Below, in pieces: positions 1 to 12,544 of a stretch of 64,000 nucleotides of DNA; positions within the stretch are counted from its first letter, which is position 1; the number at the start of each line of letters is the position of its first letter. The position numbers and the translations under genes are program-made. The DNA is from Anaeramoeba flamelloides (taxonomy: Eukaryota; Metamonada; Anaeramoebidae), in the NCBI GenBank assembly GCA_027625915.1, contig JANTQA010000075.1, positions 1,550,001 through 1,614,000 of the forward strand. The letters are read 5' to 3'. The notes beneath the pieces were generated by a model, which was given only the letters and a program-made list of their open reading frames with translations, was not told where the DNA came from and ran no database searches.

Positions 1-2138
1 TGAATAAGCCACATATAAGCAATTTATTAATTTGAGTAAATTTTTTGAATTCAAAATTCCTCTATTTTCAATATAAATCCAAAAAAAGTAACCTTTTATT
101 TTTATTAACAATTAAGTTAAATCTTAAAAATTGCTAACAATATTTTTAGTTTTCTGTTGAGAAAGTCTCAATTTTGAATAAAAAAATTTTTTTTTGTTAT
201 TCTTTTTCATCATTAATTTTTTCAATTTAAATCTCAACCAATAAAAACAATTGAGACATCGTTGATTAAATAAATGAAATTTTGATAGAAACTTATTAAA
301 ATTTAATCAAGTGAATTAAGATCTATAAAGCAAAAAAAAATTTTTTCTTTTGAGTTTTAAAAAAATCGTTTTCTAGTTTTCAAAAAATGAAAAAAAATTA
401 CAAAATAAGTTTCAATTTTGAAAAATTTTTTTAAAAAATGGTTTTTGCTAATTCATAAAACATCAGTACAAATATTTAAATTATTTTTGGAATAAAAAAA
501 TTGATTTTGAATTTTGAGGATAAATTACAAAATTCCCAAATATCTTGAAGAACATTCTATTATAAAAAATCTAATTTCATCTTAGAACAAAAAAACACAA
601 TATCTAAGTAATAATTTTAAATGATTTTTAAACTTTAATAGTTATAACTATCCTTCTTAAAACTATATCAATATTTTTCAATATGTATTAATACATCAAT
701 TTTTTTGTTCAACCAAAAGAATTATTTCGAAATAAGAATGAAACTCTTAATATTTATATTCCTGTTAACAAAGAAATGTTATAGTAAAACCATTTCCAAC
801 ATTATTATCCAATAAATAAGGTTAAAACTATTTAAAATGAAAGAAATTTAATGAATTTAAAGGTTTTCTTTATCATAAAAAATAGGAAAAAAAAAATGAT
901 CTCTTGAACTAATTTTCTTTTTTATGGCTTTCTTAGTCGATCAGAATTTTTTGACACTTGGCATATACAAAAATTGAAAGTATAGAATATCACAAATAAA
1001 ATACATTAAAATTATGTTCTGTTTTTGAAGAGTAATGATCCCTTAATCAAAAAATGATAACACAAAATTATTTGTTTAATACAATTAAACTGAAACTGTT
1101 TTGTTAAAAAAAGAAAAAGCTTAAAACTTTTAAATATTGAATAAACTCTTAAGGGTCTAGTCATTTACCGTGAAAAGGCACCATACTAGAGGGGTGACCT
1201 GAAACCAAAAAGGGTATTGTGAAACAGGCCTTCTTTTGGTTGACAAAATTCAAATAACAAAAAAAAAAATTCTATAGGATCTCTTTGACAAAAAATTCAA
1301 CGAAGAAAAAAAGAGTTCTCAATTTCAAAAAATCAAAATTTAAAAAAAAATTCATCTTTTCTCATTTTCTTTTCTAAAAGAGGTTAAATTTCTTTAATTT
1401 AAAACAAATTAGTTTCTTGTATTTCGCAATCAATTTTATTCGATTTAGTCTGATTTGTGGTTATTTTAAAACCCTCTAAATTTGACCAAGTAAGGATTAG
1501 GTAATAGTCTTTCATTTAAATAACTCATTTGAAAAAAGAAAAAAAAGAAAAAAAAATTCACCAAGATCTCAAAAAGCGTCAAAGAGCAACACTTCAAAAC
1601 TGACATAGTTGTTTTCAAAATTGTAATTCACGACCATTCTAATTGGAAATTGAGTGTCTCTCTTTGGCGCTTTTTTCTAAAAATGTCCTCATTTTTGGTT
1701 GTTGATTTTTGGAGATCGATCGTACATCATAGGTTGGTTGGTTTTTGATTGGTGTTAGGTCCTCAATAAAATTACTAAAAAGTTTTTTTCCATTTCAGAA
1801 TAAAAAATTTCATCGTAATGACTCTACCCTTAAAGAAAAAAATATCAAATTCAAAAATTAACAAATAAAAATAATGAAAGTATCTTGTGAAATTTTTATT
1901 CTTGCTGGATAAAAATTAAAGGATAATTATTGATAACATCGAGAAAATATTCTTCTTTTTTAGGAAGAAGAAAGTTAAAAGTAACGATGAAATAAATTAT
2001 TCAATTAATTTTTAAAGAAACTTTGATCGAAAAATAAAAAAAGTATTAATTGAGAGAGCAAATTGGTCAATTAAAATTCAAAATGAGTGATAGAAAAGAG
2101 AAATTAAAGTTAAAATTCAGAAATTGAAGTGAAATTAT
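1..2138. other. Gene-free stretch with dispersed repeat copy H1
   Basis: No convincing coding sequence is visible. About positions 20-1050 match the same-orientation copy at about 44460-45486 within a kinase intron. The clearest shared block is near 925-965 (TTAGTCGATCAGAATTTTTT followed by GACACTTGGCAT), and the match begins near CAATTTATTAATTTGAG. The window edge truncates this copy. A less AT-rich patch at 1150-1240 matches nothing else here and does not fold as a tRNA by eye. Confidence 0.6.
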
Positions 2139-3186
2139 TTAAATTTCTTCATCTTCTTCAAGATCTTGTGTATCTGTACCAGCTTCTTGGTAATCTACTT
2201 CAAGTGCTGCAAGATCGTCTCTAGCTTCTGTGAATTCAGCTTCTTCCATACCTTCACCAACATACCAATGAACGAATGCTCTCTTAGCGAACATAAGATC
2301 GAATTTAGAGTTAATACCACTCCATGCTTCGCCTACAGATGTGGTAGCAGCCAACATACAGAGTGCTCTGGATACTTTACCAAGGTCTCCACCTGGAACA
2401 ACAGTTGGTGGTTGCTTGTTGACACCAACCTTGAATCCAGTTGGTGACCAATCAACAAATGAAACAGTGTTGTTGTTTTTGATTGTTTCAATAGCCTTGG
2501 TTGTGTCTTTTGGGATGACGTCTCCTCTGTATAACATAGTACAGGCCATGTATTTTCCGTTTCTTGGGTCTACTTTGACCATCACATTGCTTGACTCAAA
2601 TACAGAGTTGGTTAATTGGGAAACAGTCATTGCTTCGTGGCTGACCTTGGACGATGGGATAACTGGGGAGTATGAACAGAGTGGGAAATGGATTCTTGGA
2701 TATGGGACAAGATTTGTTTGAAATTCATTAAGATCAACATTTAATTGTCCTTCAAATCGAAGTGAGGCGGTTAATGAAGAAATGATTTGTGCAACCAATC
2801 TATTCAAGTTAACGTATGATGGCCTTTCAATGTTAAGTCTTTTTTTACAAATGTCATAAATAGCTTCGTTATCTACAATAAATGTGACATCGTTATGATT
2901 CATCATAGCGTGGGTAGATAAGACTGCATTATATGGTTCAACAACAGCAGTTGATACTTGTGGTGCGGGGTAAACACAAAAATCAAACTATTTTACAAGA
3001 GAAAAATTATTTTTGCAAAAAAAAAAAAATAAAAAAAAAAAAATTAAATTAAAAGTTTGTAAAGTTTTAAAAATTAAAAAAAGAAAAGTTTAAAAATTAA
3101 AAAGAATTAATGCAAAAAAAAAAATAAATAAAGAATTAAAATAAATCCCAAAAAAGAATTAATGCCAAAAGAAAAAAACAAAAAAC

Positions 3187-3218
<32 letters not shown>

Positions 3219-3744
3219 GAAAAAAAGAAGAAAAAAAACACACCTTGCATTTTTTGGCAAAGAGATCTGAAAGTCTTTCGTGTAAAAGAGAACCAAATCC
3301 AGATCCAGTACCACCACCAAGTGAGTTAAAGGCCATGAAACCTTGAACGGATGAACAATTTTCAACAATTTTCCTTAATTTGTCCAGGCATCCATCGATC
3401 ATTTCTTTACCAACTGTATAATGTCCTCTAGCGTAGTTATTGGCACCGTCTTCTTTTCCTGTAAGCATGTAGTCTGGGTGAAATAATTTTTTGTATTTTC
3501 CTTCTTTGATGTCATCAATAACTGAAGGTTCGAGATCGAAAAAGACAGCTCTTGGAACATGCTGGCCGGCACTTGTTTCGCTGAAAAAGGTGTTGAATGC
3601 ATCATTTTCAGATCCAATGGTTTCGTCAGAAGGCATCATACCATCTGGATCAATTTCGTGTTCTAAACAGTAAAGTTCCCAACAGGAGGTACCGATTTGG
3701 CATCCTGCTTGTCCTAAGTGAACTGAAACAACTTCTCGAGGCAT
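2139..3744 (-). CDS. TUBA: Alpha-tubulin, two exons
   Basis: Alpha-tubulin, the GTP-binding subunit of the microtubule heterodimer. Exon 1 is 3244-3744 and exon 2 is 2139-2987, with a 256-bp GTGTGT...AG intron at 2988-3243. The join is phase 0 and restores [13 protein letters not shown], the expected family sequence. The product is 449 residues, normal for the family. The tubulin signature GGGTGSG is at residues 143-149, and the catalytic Glu that acts on beta-tubulin GTP (NVDLNEF, Glu255) is present. The start is the ATG giving [12 protein letters not shown]; the open frame runs further upstream but is not conserved there. Two features are odd. The Lys40 acetylation position is Glu (MPSDETIG), and the acidic tail ends EEDEEI without a terminal Tyr. 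By sequence it is therefore a divergent isoform that lacks two classic modification sites. Confidence 0.96.
2988..3243 (-). other. Alpha-tubulin intron
   Basis: The intron has donor GTGTGT at 3243 and acceptor AAAATAG ending at 2988. It is almost entirely A/T with long homopolymers, including an A-run near 3185-3215 on the plus strand. The protein frame joins exactly across it. Confidence 0.9.
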
Positions 3745-6700
3745 TTTATAATGAATGCTTTTTAATAAAGTTAAATAATAAAAAAATGAAAAATTTCCGT
3801 TAACAATTAATTTATAAATTAGTTGAATCTCAATTAAATAATCTGAATTTGTCACCTCCATTTTTTGCAATAATTTCGAATCAAGTCGAAAGTTCTCAAA
3901 TTGACTTTTCTTTTGGTTATTTTTTTTAATTTGGAAAAAAAAAATTGCTTCAAAATTTTTTCTTCAATTGTAATAAAAACATTCTTTTTTCTTTATTGTT
4001 TTTTATTCAAAATTATTATGATCTCATTTCCAAAAAAGTCCAAAAATGTTTCAAAAAACAATAAATAAGTACAAAACGAAGAATTCCTTTCTTTTTATTT
4101 TAATTACTCTGGGTTTTTTATTTTAATTTGAAGTAAAAAATTTTATATTGGTCGAAAAGCTTGTGTATTTTGTGTAATATAAGAGTTTTCAAAATTATTA
4201 AAAACGATCTGTTGTTGTTAGAAATCATTGTTTATTTGTGTTGAAGAATGTTTTTGAGAATCAATTTTTTTATTTATATTTTTAAGGGAACCAAATACCA
4301 ATAAAATCAATTTTCAATTGAATAATGAAAAATTTTTATTCTGATTCACAAAATCAGTTCACCAATTATGAGTTGAAAGGGGTTTAATAGCTTAATTTTC
4401 AAACCAATTAATTGTGGACATTACATTTAACATGATTTTTTTTTTAGATTTGACTGAAATTGTGATTTTTTTTTTTCAATTTACCCATCTAAATTTATAA
4501 AATTATTTTAAATATTTCACTTGTTTTGTTGTTGAAGTAACCTTATAAAATTAAAAAAAAGATTAAAACAAATTATTTAGATTTTTTTATGGTGTTGTCA
4601 TTTTTTTGAAATTTATTTTAATTATTAAACTTTTTATTGATTTTTTCTTTTTCTTTAAAAATAATAAGATCAACATTTATAAAAAAATATTTTAGAGTAG
4701 AAATTTTTTTCATTTTTTTAACCATTAATTTTAGAATTACAAATTGTAAAATAAAGAAAATATAATGACTGCGTATATAAAAACTTCTTGATAAACCATT
4801 GAAATTCAAAAAATTAACAATCCACAAAAAAAATTAGAAAAAAAATTATTGAAAGTTAATCAAAAATACTCAAAAGTTATTCTTAAATCATTTTTCGAAA
4901 AAAGATTATAAATTTTCATCAATTCTAACAAAATCACGATTCTGAAATTATCCACCCCAACACATCAGATTTTACCCACAAACAAATTGTTACACTTTAC
5001 TAAACTTTAGGAATTCATTAATTTTTTTTTGAAAAAATATCTTTTAAGGGCTGATTGATTTTATTTAACAAGAAATATTGTTCCAATTTTTTCATATATT
5101 TTATACTTATTACCCTTTCCAAATTTAATTTTGTAAGTTGTTTGGGATCCTGGGTATCCCTTTTCCGCTATTTTTTAGGTGTTTTGGGGAAGAAAATAAA
5201 AAGAATAAAAAATCATTATAAGAATTGTAGACTTGGTCATAACTAACCTAAACAAACAAGTCCATTAAAAGATCTAAAACGAACCCAACTGAAATTATAT
5301 AACTATAGAGAACGGAATCCAACAAATTGGATCTGAATAAACCAAAGGGGACCGAATTGGGCTTACTATACAATCTGTTAAGTGATTACTAGTAATGGTA
5401 TTTTGCTGAGAAGTCCGCATTTTGTATTGGATTTTTGCGAAAACAGGATATTGGGAAACTTGCAAAAAAAAATATAAAAAAAAAGGCAAAGTAATTGAAA
5501 AGAAAATTTTGAAAACCAAAAATTATTCTTAAAACCTTAGCACTTTATAGATTAAAAGCATTTATAAAATTCTAAAATAAAACTTAATTAAGCAACTTAT
5601 TTCATTTGATCTATAGTTGTAAAAGTAATTAGATCTCTTTATTAAAAAAAAAATATGGTTGTAATTCAAAAGAAATTCAAAATAATAGGAAACAACAACC
5701 AGCCCACTGAACACTCGGGGGGCAAAAAAACTTTTTAATCAAGTTTTTACTTTATTTCTTTTATTTTTTCACTCTATTTCATTTCTTGCCTTTCTTTTTC
5801 TTTTTATTGCCTTTGTTTAGAGATAACTAATACTTTTCATTTTTTAAAGAAAATATATCCTCTCAGTTATTATTTTGCCTAAAATATAGCCAGAATAAAA
5901 ACCTTAAATATAACTTTCTAATTTCAGGGAGGTACCTTATCCTGTCGTTAAATGTCTTAGAGTACCTAGGTTCTTTTTAATTTTAGAAATAAAAAGAAAT
6001 TTTTGAAATTGTCTACTAATAATTCAAATTAAAAAAAATATATAAGAACGTTTTTCTTGAGGTTTTCTGTTTTATATGTGAAGTTTTCTAGGTTTTTTTT
6101 TCAGGTTTTCTATTTTATTAGATAAATCTATTGTTTTTTAGTTAGTTTTTTTTTATTTATTTGTGAAGTGTTCTAGGTTTTTTGTACTTTATAAATAAAC
6201 AGAAAATTTATTAAAATTTTCGGCTTATTTCTAAAGTAAAAAAAACCTAACGAAAACCAATAGATTTTCGAAATAAAATAGAAAACCTCAAAAAAACCTA
6301 TTCTTTTATAAATAAATAGAAAACTCAAAAAAAAATAAAGAAAATCTATTGATTTTCCATTTAAACAGAAAAATAAAAAAAAACTAACTAAAAATCAATA
6401 GATTTATCTAATAAAATAGAAAACCTGAAAAAAAAACCTAGAAAAATTCACATATAAAACAGAAAACCTCAAGAAAAACGTTGTTATATTTTTTTTTTTA
6501 ATTTGAATTATTAAAAGAAAATTTCAAAAATTAAGTTTATTTCAACAAGTAAAAAAAAAGTAACTGTGGTTTTCCTGAATTTAAAAGAATTGTGTAAATC
6601 TTTGATTTTTCTCTTTTCTTTTGAATCCTGTAAAACCTGGTGGCAAAAAGGATGTATTTTTGTTGAATCACCTCTTTTTAATAATAATAAAATAAAAGTT

Positions 6701-7503
6701 CCAATTTTTTTCTTTATAAAAAAAAAAAATAAAAAGTATTTTTAACCTTAAAGAGTGTAAGAAACAGAAAAATTCTCTTTTACTAATCTTTCATTTTTTA
6801 TTTTATTTTATAATCATTTTTGAATCATCAAATTTTTAATTTCTTTTTTTCTAGATTAAAAATATATTTTGTTGCACAAATATCAGACTTGAAAATTTAA
6901 TGAAGAAAAAAAAATGTTCAACAAAAAATCATTTGAACTAATTTTTGATTAATTCTGTTCAAAAATAAATAAAAAAAAGGGATTAATAAAGTTTTAAATC
7001 TCTAATAATACTGTTAATTGAGAAATAAACTCAACATCATTTTTATTTGTCTTTTAAAAAAAAAAAAAAAAAAAGAAGATTTAAGTAAAGGATTTTAGTC
7101 CAAACTCTAAAAGGTGAAATTCAAAATATAAATAAGATTCGACAAATGTAAGAGTTTAAAATTTAACTTTAATCTTTGATAGTTATGTTTTTCGTAAAAC
7201 CAAATTAAAATTTTGTTCAATTTATATCTATGTTAAGTATATAATATTGGATTTGTCTTTTCCAAAATGTAATTCTTTTGGTTCAAAAATTATTAAAATA
7301 ATATCAAAATATTTATAAATTTAAAACTTTTTTTTAATCATATCTTTTTAAAAATTTACCATGTTTTGAAATTTTTGAGATCTGCAAAGTTAAATTAATT
7401 TTATTCATGAAATTTAAAATAGACCCAATACAAATAAAAATTGATAAATAATCAAGTAATTTTAATGATATTAAAAATAAAATATAAAAAATCAAAATAA
7501 AAT
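3745..7503. other. Gene-free stretch, 3.8 kb
   Basis: This is noncoding A/T-rich sequence between the alpha-tubulin start and the FHA gene 3' end. Short open frames here (for example 4618-4827 and 5055-5246) are low-complexity Lys/Asn/Phe/Ile strings with no family resemblance. The only structured content is the palindromic element at 6001-6530 and its flanking motif blocks. Confidence 0.6.
6001..6530. repeat. Large imperfect palindrome (hairpin family B, copy 1)
   Basis: The outer arms, about 6001-6165 and 6365-6530, are near-perfect reverse complements. Shared blocks include AACGTTTTTCTTGAGG and its complement CCTCAAGAAAAACGTT. Nested in the middle is a 75-bp hairpin at 6174-6249 built on AATAAACAGAAAATTT and its complement. 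The same core hairpin recurs at 10085-10163, 10256-10332 and 27781-27857, which marks a mobile or formerly mobile fold-back family with no coding capacity. Confidence 0.75.
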
Positions 7504-8424
7504 TTAATTTTTTTCATCAAGATTGGATTTACCTAAAGCACGGTTTAACAATTCATCAACGCCCTCATTTGTTAAAGAGGGTGTAATTTCAGTTTTTGTC
7601 ATGATCTTGGTGTTTAGAGTTGAATTTTGAGAATTTAAATTTGAAGTAATGAATATTTTTTCAGACTTTTGAGATCTTTTTGACTCATCGTCAATTAAAA
7701 TGTCAAGAACAGAACTTGTTTTCCCAATTTGCTCGATACCTGTTTTTTCCTTTTTTTTGTTTTGGTTTTTGTTGATTTCATCTGTTTCTTCAATAATTAA
7801 TTCCTTGTCATTTTCTTTTTTGTTGTTTAACGAATCAAGGAGAGATAGGTTTTGTGTTTCCTCTAATTGGGTTTCAAACATATCAGGAAACATTTCGATA
7901 CCGATTTTAAAACACGTTGCTGCTGTTTTTGCAAAGCAACTCGTTGAAGTGCCAATCCAAAAGGTGTCGTTGTGTTTGATTTCAAACGTTTCGCCAGGAA
8001 CAACCATTTTCATCAAATCATTGTTTTCACGGCAAATACATACACTTCCGTGGCTTGACAAATTGTTGACATAAAAGCTTTTCTCTTGTTTAAACATTTT
8101 TATGTGGTTTCTCGAAACAGTCCTTGGACAAAACATGGCCACCGTGCACACTGTTGCTTTCTGTGATTCAATTTCGACAGACAATCTCCTGCTTGAAGAG
8201 TAATCAAAGTATCTGGCCTTCTTTGACCTTCCTATTTTGACACCATCTGTTAATTTTTTGAGATCCAAAAGAATACAATCAGTTTCTGTGTCTTGTGAAA
8301 TGCTTTCTGACTCACACAGCATCTTGGTTTCTGTGCCTTGTGGGAAAAGAAGGTATAACACATGTTCATTTTTTGAAAGAAGGATCTCGTTTTTTTCTTC
8401 ATAATCTGAAAATTGCGTTGTCAT
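7504..8424 (-). CDS. FHA-domain protein
   Basis: This 306-residue protein has one forkhead-associated domain at about residues 60-160. The FHA hallmarks are in order: GRSKK at 65-69, SRNH at 104-107, NNLSSHGS at 120-127, and a closing FWIG near 155-158. FHA domains bind phosphothreonine peptides, so the protein probably docks on a phosphorylated partner; the partner is unknown. The C-terminal half (about 190-306) is low-complexity and rich in Lys, Glu and Asn, without a recognisable second domain such as a kinase, RING or BRCT. The start ATG follows an A/T-only leader. It is divergent from the Vma12-like gene across about 470 bp. FHA assignment is secure; cellular role is not. Confidence 0.88.
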   Translation of the reverse strand: MTTQFSDYEEKNEILLSKNEHVLYLLFPQGTETKMLCESESISQDTETDCILLDLKKLTDGVKIGRSKKARYFDYSSSRRLSVEIESQKATVCTVAMFCPRTVSRNHIKMFKQEKSFYVNNLSSHGSVCICRENNDLMKMVVPGETFEIKHNDTFWIGTSTSCFAKTAATCFKIGIEMFPDMFETQLEETQNLSLLDSLNNKKENDKELIIEETDEINKNQNKKKEKTGIEQIGKTSSVLDILIDDESKRSQKSEKIFITSNLNSQNSTLNTKIMTKTEITPSLTNEGVDELLNRALGKSNLDEKN

Positions 8425-8895
8425 TATCGCTCTTTATTTCTTTTTGGTGATTGTTCTCTTTTTTGAATAAAAAAAAAAAATGAAGAAACTCAATAAAAAA
8501 AGAATAAATATTCAAATTTTGGAAAAGATTGAAAGAACAAAGAAAGGAATTGTTTGATAAAAAATGAAAAAATGAAAAAAAAAGAGATCAATAGACCAAA
8601 ATTATTTCTATTATTATCTTCATACTGGGTAAATAAAATGAAAACCAAAGAACCAGATTTGATTTTTTTAGATCATTTTATCTCTTTTTTTTCATCTTTG
8701 ATTGCCTCAAATGAAATAGAAAAATAGTCAAATAGTTTTCATTTTTTTCTTCTTTCCAATAAAAATTTGTTTATCTTTTTTTAATTTTGAACAAATATTT
8801 GATTTTTGTTTAAAAGTTTGTCTATAATTTCAAGTTGTCCTATACCAAAAATACAAAAGTAAAATAACAATAAAACAAACAGGCAACTGTAAACC
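8425..8895. promoter_or_regulatory. Divergent intergenic region between FHA and Vma12-like genes
   Basis: This 471-bp A/T-rich spacer lies between two head-to-head genes, so it must hold both promoters. I see no recognisable core element beyond A/T-richness and an A-rich leader just before the ATG at 8896. Confidence 0.4.
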
Positions 8896-9594
8896 ATGGA
8901 AACCAAATTCATAATAACACCACACATGCTTTCATCGATTCAATATCTGGAAAACCAAAATGATGATACTTTTAGCAAATTTAAGAAAAGCAAATATATT
9001 CTTTATTCTGATGTCCAAAGTTTGTCTTCAACACTTAAAAACTTAGCAACGATCAACCCAAAGAACTTGCCACCATTCCAGTATGTTCACCAACTTTTAC
9101 AGGATTCTAAAATATATGTCCCACCACCGACAGTAAAACCAAAGAACCCAGAATTACAGAAGCGATTGGACAAATTGAGAAGAGCAAACGAAGACCGTGA
9201 ATATGCCAAAATGGTGAAAGATCTTCCATTCAACCGTTCCAAAAACAAATACTCAAAGCGCGAAAGCTATGGCTCCATTTTGGGAGAAATAGGCATTGGT
9301 GTTGATTCTGGGATCACAATCATCGCTGTGTTTTTTGTGGTTGCATTCGTTGGCAAATACTTTAGTGACAGCAAAGTGCTTCCTTATGTTTGGGCAACCA
9401 TTGCTGCAGTTTGTGTATTGGTAATCGAAGTCTCTCTATTTTTGATAAGAATTTATAAAAAAGAGAAAAGAGAAAAATTAATAAAAAGCAGATCAAATTT
9501 GAATCAACGAAAAGAAATTATTAAAAACCCAAATAACAAGACTCCCGATAATATTAATAAAAAGAAAATTACAAAAGAAAAAAAAGAAAAATAA
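8896..9594 (+). CDS. VMA12: Vma12/TMEM199-type V-ATPase assembly factor
   Basis: This 232-residue protein matches the Vma12/TMEM199 family, ER membrane proteins that help assemble the Vo sector of the vacuolar H+-ATPase. The diagnostic stretch is at about residues 74-108: VPPPTVKPKNPELQKRLDKL, then a charged segment and EYAKMVKDL. Two hydrophobic membrane segments follow, about 137-157 and 164-186, joined by a short loop (SDSKVLP). The C-terminal tail is very basic (KKEKREK, KKKITKEKKEK), as expected for a cytosolic ER-retention-type tail. The length fits the family. The ATG lies in a CCATGG context after an A-rich leader. No intron is needed. It is head-to-head with the FHA gene but has no evident functional link to it. 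Confidence 0.85.
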   Translation: METKFIITPHMLSSIQYLENQNDDTFSKFKKSKYILYSDVQSLSSTLKNLATINPKNLPPFQYVHQLLQDSKIYVPPPTVKPKNPELQKRLDKLRRANEDREYAKMVKDLPFNRSKNKYSKRESYGSILGEIGIGVDSGITIIAVFFVVAFVGKYFSDSKVLPYVWATIAAVCVLVIEVSLFLIRIYKKEKREKLIKSRSNLNQRKEIIKNPNNKTPDNINKKKITKEKKEK

Positions 9595-10084
9595 ACAAAA
9601 AATTTCTTGATTTGATAAATACAACCCAAAGATATTTGTCTTTGATTTTTTTTCTTTCTCGTTCAATTTAATGCCTTAAAAATATTGAAATTATTATTTT
9701 TAAGATTGTAAAATACAAACTACTGATTTCTTACACTTAAATAAGAATCGTTTACTTGGCACACCAAGTGTTTGAAGACTAGTCCTACAATCTAAGGAGA
9801 TTTTAATTAAATTACTTTTTTAAAATTTTCGAGGGGATTTTCAACGTCTGTGCCTCTAAACAATTCACTACAAATTTTCTAAAATACTGATTTTTAAATA
9901 AAAATTGTAAATTACAATCAAATAATTTGTGTCAAAAACAATTCCAAAAAATATGCTTTAATTTGAGGATTATTTTTTTATTATTTCGATCTATTTGGCT
10001 TAAATCTATAATCAGTTAGAATTATTTTTTTATTATTGGTAATTTGGAGTGGTGATTTGACAAAATCATCTCAGGCTTGTGGTT

Positions 10085-10332
10085 AGGTTTTTTTTTAAAT
10101 TTGAGAAATAAACCGAAATTTTATTTAATTTTCAGTTTATTTGTCAAATTAAAAAAAACATAGGAACTTTACGACACTTTACGGCACTATCAGACACTTT
10201 CCGATAGGTTTTCTTGAGTTTTTTGTCTATTTGGAAAATCAATAGATTTTTGTTCGGTTTTTTTTTTACTTTAGAAATAAACCGAAAATTTTAATAAATT
10301 TTCTGTTTATTTCCAAAGTAAAAAAAACTTAG
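10085..10332. repeat. Hairpin family B, copy 2 (two tandem hairpins)
   Basis: Two hairpins of the same type stand in tandem: 10085-10163 (GAAATAAACCGAAATTTT paired with its complement) and 10256-10332 (GAAATAAACCGAAAATTTT). Between them are short CACTTTACG-type repeats near 10168-10205. Downstream, about 10411-10460, is a block (TTTCCAGAATTTAAAAGAA) also found next to copies at 6570 and 27870, so the mobile unit probably includes this flank. Confidence 0.7.
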
Positions 10333-12544
10333 AACAATTAACAAATAAAATAGAAAACCCAAAAAAACCTAGAAAACTTAACAAATAAAACAGAAATTCT
10401 CAAAAAGGGAACCGTTATGTTTTCCAGAATTTAAAAGAATTGGGTAAACATCAAAGATTTTTCTCTATTTTTTTGAATTTTTGGAAAAGATAGGCACTAT
10501 ATGGCACTTCCTTATACACTAAATCTTAATTTTTAGCTTTTTTATCAAAGTTGTAATGTATACCAGATTATAATTCACGAAATAGATTTTCAAAAAAAAA
10601 AGAAAATAAAAAATTTTTATAAAAAAAACAAGAAAAGAAAAAGAGAGAAAAAGAGAAAAAAATAAATGAGATTACAAAAATAATAGCAAAAAAATGTAAA
10701 AATTAATTACAATTTTTTTAACACTTTAGGTGTTGAAGGGGCTGTTAGTTGTATATTTTTATGTTTTTAAGATCGACTATTTCTAGATCATAGTCATAAG
10801 AAAGCCAATATGTATTAAAATGTAATTGACAGAAGTTGGTGCTTAATGCAAGACGATAGTTCACTTTCAAAATTAATAGGTTATGATATCAATTAATTTT
10901 AATTCTGTATCAAATCCAATCCAACCCCCCTTAAACTACTTTTCCCTTAAATTGCTCTAATAGATTTACCAATTTCAATTTTGAAAGAAGAAAAAAATTT
11001 TACATAAGCAGAAACTTAATAAAAAAAAAATCACTTTCTTACATATTTATTTGATGAATATTCTTGTTTTAGCGTAAAACATTAGTGGCTACTTTGGCCT
11101 ACAATTTTTGATCTATAAAAATAAAGTATCTTCACTTTTCAAATTATTAGACGTCAATCTAATCCTGATAATTTATTTGAGTAATATTTTTTATTTGCAA
11201 ATGTAAAGAGTACATATGTGTTTTATCAGAATAACTCAAAATAAAATTTTGACTGTAAAAAATGAAACAAAAAAAAATCATTTGATTTTTAATTTGATTT
11301 ATTCTTGTCAATTATCAAGAAGATTTGAACTGATATACAGATACATTTTTTAATATATATTTATATATATATATATATATATTTATATCAAAATTGAAAA
11401 GTATAGTATTATCATATCATTATAAGGGTTTAACAATTTAGTTCCTGTTTTATTAAAAGAATATATTCGAATTGGATAATACAAGAAAGTCTTTGAAGTG
11501 ATTTTTGTAAAAAAATATTTTTTTTTTAAATTTTTAATATCTTCTATTGATTTTTTTTTTTTATTTCAATTTTTTGCCTTTAAATATCTAATACAAAGAA
11601 ATAATGAATAGAATTATTTGAATTTTAATATAAAAGACCATTCTTACAATATATTAAATACAATATTAAAATCCAAATGCCATTAAATTATAATAATTAT
11701 AATTGCTTTAATCGGCCTAATTTTTATTATGTTTTTTTTTTTTCAAATTGTGTAGTTATTTACATATCTAGAAAATATTAAAAAAAATGTATTCATACTC
11801 ATCAAGTGATTTACTTTTTTAAATATTACCAAATAAAAATATTTTTTTTTTGATTCAAAAAATAAGATTGAACAATTATAAGGTTCAGAAGCTTTATTTG
11901 ACAAAAATTCACTATAAAAAAATATATCAAAAATACTGGAAATAATAAGTTAAGAATAACTAAACAAAAAAGAATTTTTTTCTTGTTATTTATAAGTAAA
12001 CCATTTTTCAGACAAAATATCCTTTTTTTGGCAAAATACATGTTTTCAAAGTGTTTGAATCAACAGATAAAAGAAAAAAATTATCTTGTAATTTTCTAAA
12101 TCAAAATATTTTTTTCACATTTTTCCTTTTTTTTTTTTTTTTCTTTTTTTGGTTTATAGTAGAGAATTTCATGTGTAATTTTTTCATTATAAGATCTTTA
12201 GTCATTTTTTAAAGAATTTTTTCATTCTAATTTTATTGAAACAGTGAAAATGATTGTAGTAAAATCATATTTATTTCTATTGTCGTTTTATTTAAACATT
12301 CAGTAGTGATCAAAATGATCAATATTGTTTTTCAGCATGTATAATTTAAGTTATTCTATTTAAAAAAAAATAGAAATATTTGTTAGACCTATTTCATTTG
12401 GTTATCAACGATTTTTTAATTGATTTTATTCTGCTTATTTCTTATTTTTTCTTCAAGGGTACAATTATAAAAAATAATTGATATTTGGAAAAAGTGTTGT
12501 CCACTTTGACTAAAACAAATTTTTGTAAATATCTTCAATATGTA

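Noticed and set aside
1150-1240. Less AT-rich patch considered as a tRNA or small RNA
   Set aside because: No acceptor-stem pairing or T-loop consensus could be placed by eye.
4618-5519. Several 60-75 residue open frames
   Set aside because: They are low-complexity Ile/Lys/Phe/Asn strings without a motif, expected by chance in A/T-rich DNA.
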